From the NCBI GenBank assembly GCA_015232555.1, contig JADFZJ010000005.1, positions 1 through 64,000 on the forward strand: a stretch of 64,000 bases of DNA. The letters are read 5' to 3'. The notes under the pieces were generated by a model, which saw nothing but the letters and a program-made list of their open reading frames with translations, was not told where the DNA came from and did no database searches. Every line of letters begins with the position of its first letter. The stretch's first letter is position 1. The translations under genes were made by a program, and so were the position numbers. This DNA comes from Desulfamplus sp. (lineage in GTDB: Bacteria > Desulfobacterota > Desulfobacteria > Desulfobacterales > Desulfobacteraceae). Shown piece by piece: positions 27,144 through 36,100 of this stretch.

Positions 27144-30100
27144 TTAAAAAGCGATTGTAAGAAGAGATTGTATACCATCAATTCTCATATTATAAGGTAG
27201 TCGATTAAGTTTCACCATCTCAAATCCAACAAGCTCCATCAGATAATTTCCATCTTCATCAATAAGATCAATGTTGAATGTGTCTGTCTCACTGTCAGAA
27301 GCTGTACGGGTTGTGATGCACAAATATTCTCTATCTTTTTGCGATCTGTCAAAGAATTTCAGGCTTTTAATTTTATACGGCAGAACAATATAGTTGTCAG
27401 TTAAAAACTCAAAAACTCCGCCTGTCTGGAACATGCCGTCTAAAAGAACAACATCAGTTAAAAATTGAGGGCATGGATCGTCTGTAAAAAAGCTATCCCT
27501 GCTGCGATCAGCAATTTTTGTGATAAGATTTTTTCCATCAAAAGAGATAATATCTTCAATAGTTCTAAAAACTCCGTCCATAAAGAGCCTCTGCGGGTGG
27601 TAAATCAATCCAGTGTTTTTATCGCCTATTGGATTTGATCTTAATAGCTGAGGCACATCTCTTTTTTTCCTGATCTCTTTATTGCCCTCTATCCCTTCGC
27701 TGTTCTCTTTCTCTTTATTGCTCTCTATTACAATCTCTTTATTGCCCTCTATTACAAAATCAGATTGATAGTGGAGTTTTGGCTCTCCCATTGCAACTCC
27801 CGCACTATTTACAAATTGAGAGGTTATTTTGCAGTGGATACCATTTTTATCTTCATTTACAGAAATTTTAATATCTTTTGGTTTATTTTGGAGAAGTTTT
27901 ATTCCATAAGGTATTGAAAAATTCTTAACCTCTGAAATCCTGCCGTTTTTATGGGCTGCCATCGCTGCTTCTGCCATAGTCTCAACACCAGTTGCACCTA
28001 AAAATATTGGTGTTCCCTCCATAGCGTGATCAAGCAGAAATCTATCTTGTTCTATATCTAATCTTCTTGTAAATGCCCGATAATTAGAGCTGTTTTTTTG
28101 TGCATCTTCTAAAGAAAGAATTTCGGAATTTGAATTTAATAGAGTAACATCGCTGTCTAAAAACGGAGCGATTTTAAGGATTTTGTCTCTATCAAACGAG
28201 TGATCTAAACCAGTAATAACAACTTCTGGAGTTGTTGAATCTTCCATTTCGTCCATAAAAAACTTCACTCCAGCCTCTAACGGCAGGAATTTAAGCCCTC
28301 GCTCAGTTAAAACTTTCTGAACAGTCTCACGGGTTGCCATGCCTGCCCCGCTCCACGCTGTCCAGTCAATTATCTTGCATTTTGGCAGAGAATCTTCTCT
28401 ATCAAGACCAAGCAGAATCGCTGCCATCATCTCATTTGCAGCAGTGTAGTCAGTCTGTCCTTCATTGCCGAATTTGGCTGTTACTGAAGAAAATCCAACG
28501 TAAAATCTTACACCTTTCTCTTCAAGAGCCTCTATCACATTAAGACAGCCATAAACCTTTGTGTTAAAAACCCTCTCAAACGAATCTAAAGTTTTCTTCT
28601 CAAACGGCATACTCTCCTCAACTCCAGCAGCATGAATAACTCCATCAACATGGTAAACATCAACTGATTCAAGGGCAGATTTTATAGCGTTTTTATCTGT
28701 AACATCTGCTGCAATGTAAGAGACATAAACCCCGAATGATTTTAAAATCTCAATATTCTTGCGGGATTCCAAAGCTGATAGGATTCGGTTTGCAGCCTGT
28801 TTCAGCTCAACAGGTTTTGCCCCTTTCATAGTCAGTTTCAGCTTTTCCATTACAGTTTTTTCATCAATAGATGAAATGCTTTCAACACCAGCAATAATAT
28901 CAGAAAGAGTATCAATATTGTAAATATCGCTTCTTCCAAGGATAATTAGATTTGTCTGATATTTCTTCACAACTGCCTTGAGAATCTCAAAAGTTATTCC
29001 TCTTGCTCCGCCTGTAACAAGAATGGTGTCGCCATTTGCAATCAAGCTTTTTTGACTGAAATCCGTTTCCGTTTTGCTCAATGGGCTATCTTTTAAATGC
29101 ACAACATATTTTTCATTGTTGCGATAAGATATTTCAACTCGTGGGTCAGTTGATCTTATTTCGTCCATGAATATTTGAACAGGCTGCGATTTTAGACTGT
29201 TATTAATTTGAGCGTTATTTTTTGATGAAGTATTATCTATAGAGTTATTTAATATACTTACAACCTTAACAATGGTGTTGGGCATCTCTTTTGCAAGGCT
29301 TTTCATTATTCCGCAGATACCAGCAAAAGATGGGTTTTTATCTACTGCTGAAAACGCCGCAATAAATTTATCTTGTTGATTAAGAGAGCTAAACAGCTTT
29401 TTTACGATTATAAAGAATGATTTAACATCAAACGGCGTAATGCAGATTAATCCATCTAAATTGTTTAAACTCTCCTCTAACTGTGCTGAATTTATCTGAC
29501 GCTCAAACGGCTCTTTAAGAGTATTGCTAATCTCAACGACTTTTCCGCCGTCAGCATTGATAAAATCACCAATTCCATACGTATCATCACCAGCGACCAA
29601 AACCGTTTTTCCTGCAAAGCTCCACTTTTCTGTTATAGGCAGACCAGTTTTCCGCCATACTGGAACAAGACGATGAATATCGTGAGGCTCTTCTTTTGTG
29701 ATATTAACGCTTTTAAAATTTGGATTAAGTTGTTCGTTCTGTGTCATATTTTTATCAGAATCTTCAACAACATCACTGCTGCCTACTGGTTCAACTTTAG
29801 ACGCAATATCTGCTGATTCAACTTTAGGCACAATATCTACTGGTTCAACTTTAGATGCAACACCTGCTGGTGCAACCTTGGACGCAATATATTCTGTAAG
29901 TTTTGCGATTGTATTTAAATCTCTCAGTTTTAAATCTTCTGGAACAGGAAAACCAAAATGAGAGGCTGTGTTTGCAAAAATCTCAACCTGCTTGACTGTA
30001 TCAATTCCAAGATCAGCCTCAAGATCAAGCTCAGGATCAAGCATATCTTCGGTATATCCTGTCTGTTTGGCAATTATCCCTGTGATTACCTGCATAACCT

Positions 30101-33100
30101 GACTCTCTTGATTAACTGGTGCAGATGGCTGAGAATTAGATGAAAGAGCGGTTTTAGTCTCAGGCTCCATGGAAATTTGAATCTCTTTTTGTATGATGTT
30201 GGAAGTTCCAACTTTGGTGTCAATGTAAGCTGCAAGCCTTGCAATTGTGTTTAAATCTCTCAATTTTAAATCTTCTGGAACAGGAAAACCAAAATGAGAG
30301 GCTGTATTTGCAAAAATCTCAACCTGCTTGACAGTATCAATTCCAAGATCAGCTTCAAGGTCAAGCTCAGGATCAAGCATATCTTCGGTATATCCTGTCT
30401 GTTTAGCGATTATCTCTGTAATTACAGTCATAACGCCTTTATTTTGTTCTAACTCTACCGTAGGTGTTTTAACTATTTCTTTATTAATATGCGCTTGAAT
30501 CTCTGCTTTCTTTTGACTTACTTTAGGAGATAGATCAACTTTCAAAGGTGTAGTTTCTGCAATTAGAGCAGATCGTTCTCCTACAACGCAGAGCATATTA
30601 TCAATAATTTTCAACTCTGGCTTATTGCTTCTGCTTATTCGTTTAAGCCATGCGTTGTATGCCTCAGTGTTTACCCTCTCTTCAATCCGTCTGATAAACA
30701 AAAACGCAAAATGAGAACCAAAACCAGCAGCAAGATGAAGCCCATACTCTGCCTTTTCGCCCCGTGCTCCAGCAGAACTTCCTGAACTTATGTTAGATGT
30801 TGCAAAGTTAAGCTCTTTAAAATGTTCTGGAATCTTTACTAAATTTGCAATTGGAGGGGCTTTTCTTCGCTGCAACGCCTTTACCATTACAACATCTTCA
30901 ATTGCTGCACCAAGCGTATGACCTGTAAAGCCTTTTGTATTGGTGATGCAGATATTTTTAAGGTGGCTGCCGAATGTGTTTTTTAGTGCTGTAACTTCTG
31001 CATCTGCACTGCCTCCTCTTGCCGGCGTGTAGGTCTCATGTGACATAAACAGCAATTTATCTGCATAATCAGATTGATTTAAGTTATGCTCTTTTTCCAT
31101 CTTTGAGATAAACTTTTTCATCTGGCTTGCCATGTGCTCAACATCAATATTGAATGTGTGATACGCACTGTTTGCCATGTGTGTTCCAAGAACTACAGCC
31201 TGACCTCTCATTCCTCTTGCATGAACTTCTGACGCTTTTTCAACCACAAGCCCTACAGCACCGCAGCCTAAAATCGTGCCGTTGCGATCGCTGTCAAAAG
31301 GTTTTGCAGCTTCAGATATCCGTTTTTTCACAGTAGCAGCACCAAGTGCAAGAAATCCTGAACCAATCCACTGATTTTGTGCTGATGATGTTGCATTTTC
31401 GCCGCCGATTACAACAACCCGTTTGCAGCGTCCAAGTTTTATCCAATCTTCTGCAATTCCAACCGCTTGAGTGGTTGATGCACATGCACTGCTTACAAGC
31501 ACATTTGGTCCTTTTGCCTTTATAATCTGGGCAAGATGGGCAGAACCTAAAGGACATGCGTTGACCATAAAATTGCGATCAAATTTATATGCTCCAAAAT
31601 CGTCTCTTTTTCTCTTTCTGATGTTGAAAAACCAATCTGTAACCTGCTGTTTTACTGCTGTGTCTTTTACATTCTCCATAAGATAAAAATAGATGCTCTG
31701 GAACTCCTCATAAGGCTTTAAAAAGAGTCTGTCGTAAAAATATTTCTCCATCTCGTTGATTAAGGTCTCATTGCTTGGAAACAAAGATGTTATGATAACA
31801 CCGGTATCTTCTTGCATCACTTCAGGAAGGGCAAAACCATTAGGAATCAACTCTATAGAATCAGATTTATCAGGTTCTTGATTATTTTCCTCCCCGCCGC
31901 TGCTTTTATTAACACTAAAACCGTTATCTCCGTCATTGTAACCTTTATCTGTTCTCTTAAATCTTGACGGCGTTTTATACTGCATAACAAGCGGAATGGC
32001 TGCATCTTTTAACGCCTCAATTCCAGCAGCAACTGCCAACGCCATGCTGATATCGTATTGGGCTTTTATTCCATACTCTTCATTAAGGTTGAAATATCCA
32101 AGCTGTCCTGCAAGATGAATTACATCTTCAGTATTGGAGATTTCAACAAAACGGGCATTTCCATCTGGCTCTTTTAAAATTCTGGTTATATTTTTATCAA
32201 CAATTCTCTCTTGATCTTCTACGCTTAACGGATCGATAAAATTTCGTCCATCAAGAATCATATCAAAGTTATCTGATGAAAATACACGTCTTGCCTTGCC
32301 CGGAAGCCCTACAGATACGCCGGAAATCACAACAGCATTCTCATTTACGACTGATAAAATCTCACTCTCTACTGTTCCAGATGCAATAGAATCTAAAGCC
32401 ACTGAGATGCTGTAATCTTTAATATTGATATGTTTTAGCAGATTAACAAGAAGTTTTCGCGGTCCTATCTCTATAAAATGGGTATTGCCGCTGCCGCTAA
32501 ATACAGATTTAATTTGGTTGTTAGTATTGGTTGAAATTCCGCCTTTACCGATACTATTTACATATTCGATTGATTTTATAAACTCAACAGGAGTTGTAAT
32601 CTGTTTTGCAAGAAGAGCTTTTACCTGTTCTGCATTCTGAGGATATGGTCTTGCAGTAACGTTTGATATAACTTTTGCGAAATCGACATTATTAAATGTT
32701 ATATTTTTTAAATAGCTCTTTAGCTTTTCTGCTGCATTTCCAAAAAGCGGGGTGTGGAACGCACCAGAGAGGTTAAGACGCTTATATACAACGTTTTTAG
32801 ATGCAAGAAATTTACAGAAAATATCAATATCTTGTTCACTGCCAGATACTGCGGTCTGCCTCTCACTATTTTTATTGGTGATGTAGAGCCATGATGCGCC
32901 TGATTCTCTTATAAGTGACGCTGTCTCCTGTTCATTGCCAAACACGACCATAATTTTGCCAGGATACTCTATTGCTGCCTCTCTCATCAGATCAGAGCGT
33001 TTTATAATGAGCCTCATTGCATCGTCAAAATTGAGCATTCCGCTGCAAAAGAGTGCTGTATATTCGCCCACACTGTGACCGATAAAAAAGTCAGGATTAA

Positions 33101-36100
33101 AATTATCAGATTGAGACCCTGAACTATTTTTCTTTGGAGTGCTGCTAAGTTTATTAAAGATTGCTGCTGACGATAAAAATACAGCAGGCTGTGTGTTTTC
33201 AGTTAAGTTGAGCCTGCTGTCATCGTTAAACATGATATTTAAAAGAGAATAGCCTCTCTCTTTTACAAATATCGCCTCTCCCTGCTCCATAATCTGCCTA
33301 ATATCAGCATCTTCCTCAAATATCTCTTTCATCATGCCCGCACTTTGTGAGCCTTGACCAGATAGAAGAGCAACGAGAGTCTGTTTAGATGGTTTTACGA
33401 TTTGAGATTGGTCTGTCCTTTGTGAAGCAAGATTTTGTGAATGGCTATTTTGAGAGATATCTATAATTTCACCATCTTGAGCTTGCTGGCTATCTGATTT
33501 TCCAAGAGCTTCTGCATGTCCAAAGATCATAGCACGATTTACCATGCTTAAAACTGCATGTCCGTGATTTCCGCCGATTCCATTTACATTAAACGCAAAT
33601 CGCAAAGGGGTCTCATACTCTTTTCCCTGAATAATCGGATTTTGCAGGGTTGAGAATTTTTGATCATATTCAAAATTTGGCAGAAGAGTTCTTTGTTTAT
33701 TCATTAGAGCCATTTTTGCCAATGCAACCGCAGGGTTAGCAGATTTAAAATATCCAAACTGTGTTTTAACATTGCCAAAATGGAGATTAGGATTGTTAAG
33801 ATCAAAACATTTCTCAACAACTTGGCGTTCAATCATATCGCCCATGATGTTTGAGAAGGCAAAAAGATCAAGATATCCAACATCTTGCTTTCTTATTCCG
33901 CTTCGTCTGTAGCACTCGTTTATTGCAGATACAAAGGTTGTTTCAGACGGAGAGAGCAGGTGATCAGGAGCACTTGATTTAACGACAAAATCGCTTAATT
34001 CTCCTAAAATCTCCATGCCTGACTCTTTTGCTCTTTTTAAGGTGGTCAGAACATGAATTGCAGCACCTTCAGACATTGCATAGCCATCAGCTCTTGAGTC
34101 AAAGAATCTCGGCTCTGTCGGCGATAAAAGCCCGATTCGTTTAAATGCCATTAAAAATGCAGGATATAAATTTGCATCAACACCTCCTGCAAGTGCAAAA
34201 TCAAGCTGTTTTGAAGATATTTCTCTCATAGCATTACGAATCGCAATTACAGCAGAGGCACAAGATGCGTCCACTACATAGTTTACACCGTTAAGACCAA
34301 AATGGTTGGCAATGCGTCCTGATATTATGTTTGAGAGAAGCCCGGGCGTTGTATCTTCGTTGTTTTCAGGCAATATCTGCCGTATTGCCTCAACAAGCTC
34401 AGATGCAATAATTTTTGCTCGTTCAGAATCAATAGAGCTGCTCGTTGCAATTGTTTCAGCAAGCAGATTTTTTCTAACACGCAAAATATTTTTGCTCTGC
34501 CGCTCACCCTGAATTGTGCCAAGAATAACGCCTATTTTGTTTGACGAAACACCTGACGATGATTGTATGGCTGATGATGGTTGCGGGGCTGACGACTGAG
34601 TAAATTGTGCAAGACCTGATGAAGTTATCGCATCATCTGCTGCCTCTAAACCAAGAAGCTGTCCACGCTCTAAAGATCGCACAATTGATGGAGGCATTCT
34701 ATATTTGATGTTGTTGAACTTAAAATCTTGAATTATTCCAGCTTTAACTATCGGCAGATAGTAATGCGATTTTTTATCAAACTCAGCATACGCTTCATTA
34801 TCAAAACGCTCCTTTGGAATCGGGGAAAATTGCTTTTTTCCTGATTGTAGATTCTGCCAGAACTGTTCAGAACCTTGTCCGCCGGGCAGGCATACGCCAA
34901 TTCCAGCAATTACGATTCTATCATCATTAAAATCGTAATTTGGATCAGCAAATATTCTGCGGGGAAGAGGCTCGTATAATTTACCTCGAAACTCTTCAAC
35001 AACAAGATGGTAGTTGATTCCGCCAAAACCATAAGAGCTTACAGCAGCCTTTCTGGTCTTGTTTTCTGGAGTAACCCAAGTTTCAGGACGCTCAATTATA
35101 TAAAGATTTGTGTTCGAGAGATCGTGGTTGTGGGAGAGCTTTTCAAAATTTGCATTTGGGGGCAGAACACCCTTTTGAACAGCAAGCAGAGCCTTTACAA
35201 GTCCAGCAGCACCAGCACCGCCAAGCAGATGACCAATTTGAGATTTAACAGAACTTATACCTATCTTGAAGCCTTGAACAAAATCGTAAATATCGGGTTT
35301 ATTTGCATTATTAGCGATATTTTCATCTTTTAAAGAACTTTTAACCACATAAACATCTTTAAGAGTCTGAAGCTCTGCCTGATCGCCCATGATTGTAGAT
35401 GTTCCATGAGCCTCAATAAATCCGATATCCTGCGGTTTAACTCTTCCAGCCATGCGTTCATAACATCGCTCTAACGCCAAAATCTGCCCTTTAACATTCG
35501 GGGCTGCAATTGCCTTGCCTCTGCCGTCAGAACTCCCGCCGATTCCTTTAATCACGCCGATAATATTGTCGTTATCTCGTAAAGCATCTTTTACCCTTTT
35601 TAGAACAAAGACAGCAGCACCTTCTCCTAAAATAAAGCCGTCTGCCCGCTCATCAAACGGAAATGACCCTTTTGCAGATAACGCACCCATCTTGCAGAAT
35701 CCAATAAATGATTCAGGTGCAAGGTGGGTGTTTACGCCTCCAACCACAACATGATCGCAATCTCCAGAAAGAAGTTCTTTAACAGCAGCATCTATTGCAC
35801 TAAATGAAGAGGCACAAGCAGCATCAACAACATAATTGACACCTCTAATTCCAAGATGTTTTGCAACTCTTGAGGCTTCAATGTTTAAAAGCATACCATG
35901 AACAGGATCGTAACCACAGTGCCGTCCCTCCATGCCGGCTTGTAAATCTGCTGTAAGTGCTGCTTTCTCCTCTTGGCTCAATTTATTGAACTCTTCAGTT
36001 TTTCTAAGCATGGAGAGAACTTCTGGAAAGTGGTATTTAAATTGTAACTCGTTTCCCAACTCATTGCCAAGGCAGGTCGCTATAATTACCGCTGTCCGTT

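Noticed and set aside
35007-35333. Frames of 60-108 codons antisense to the megasynthase.
   Set aside because: They follow the codon pattern of the long gene, have no ribosome sites and no motifs.
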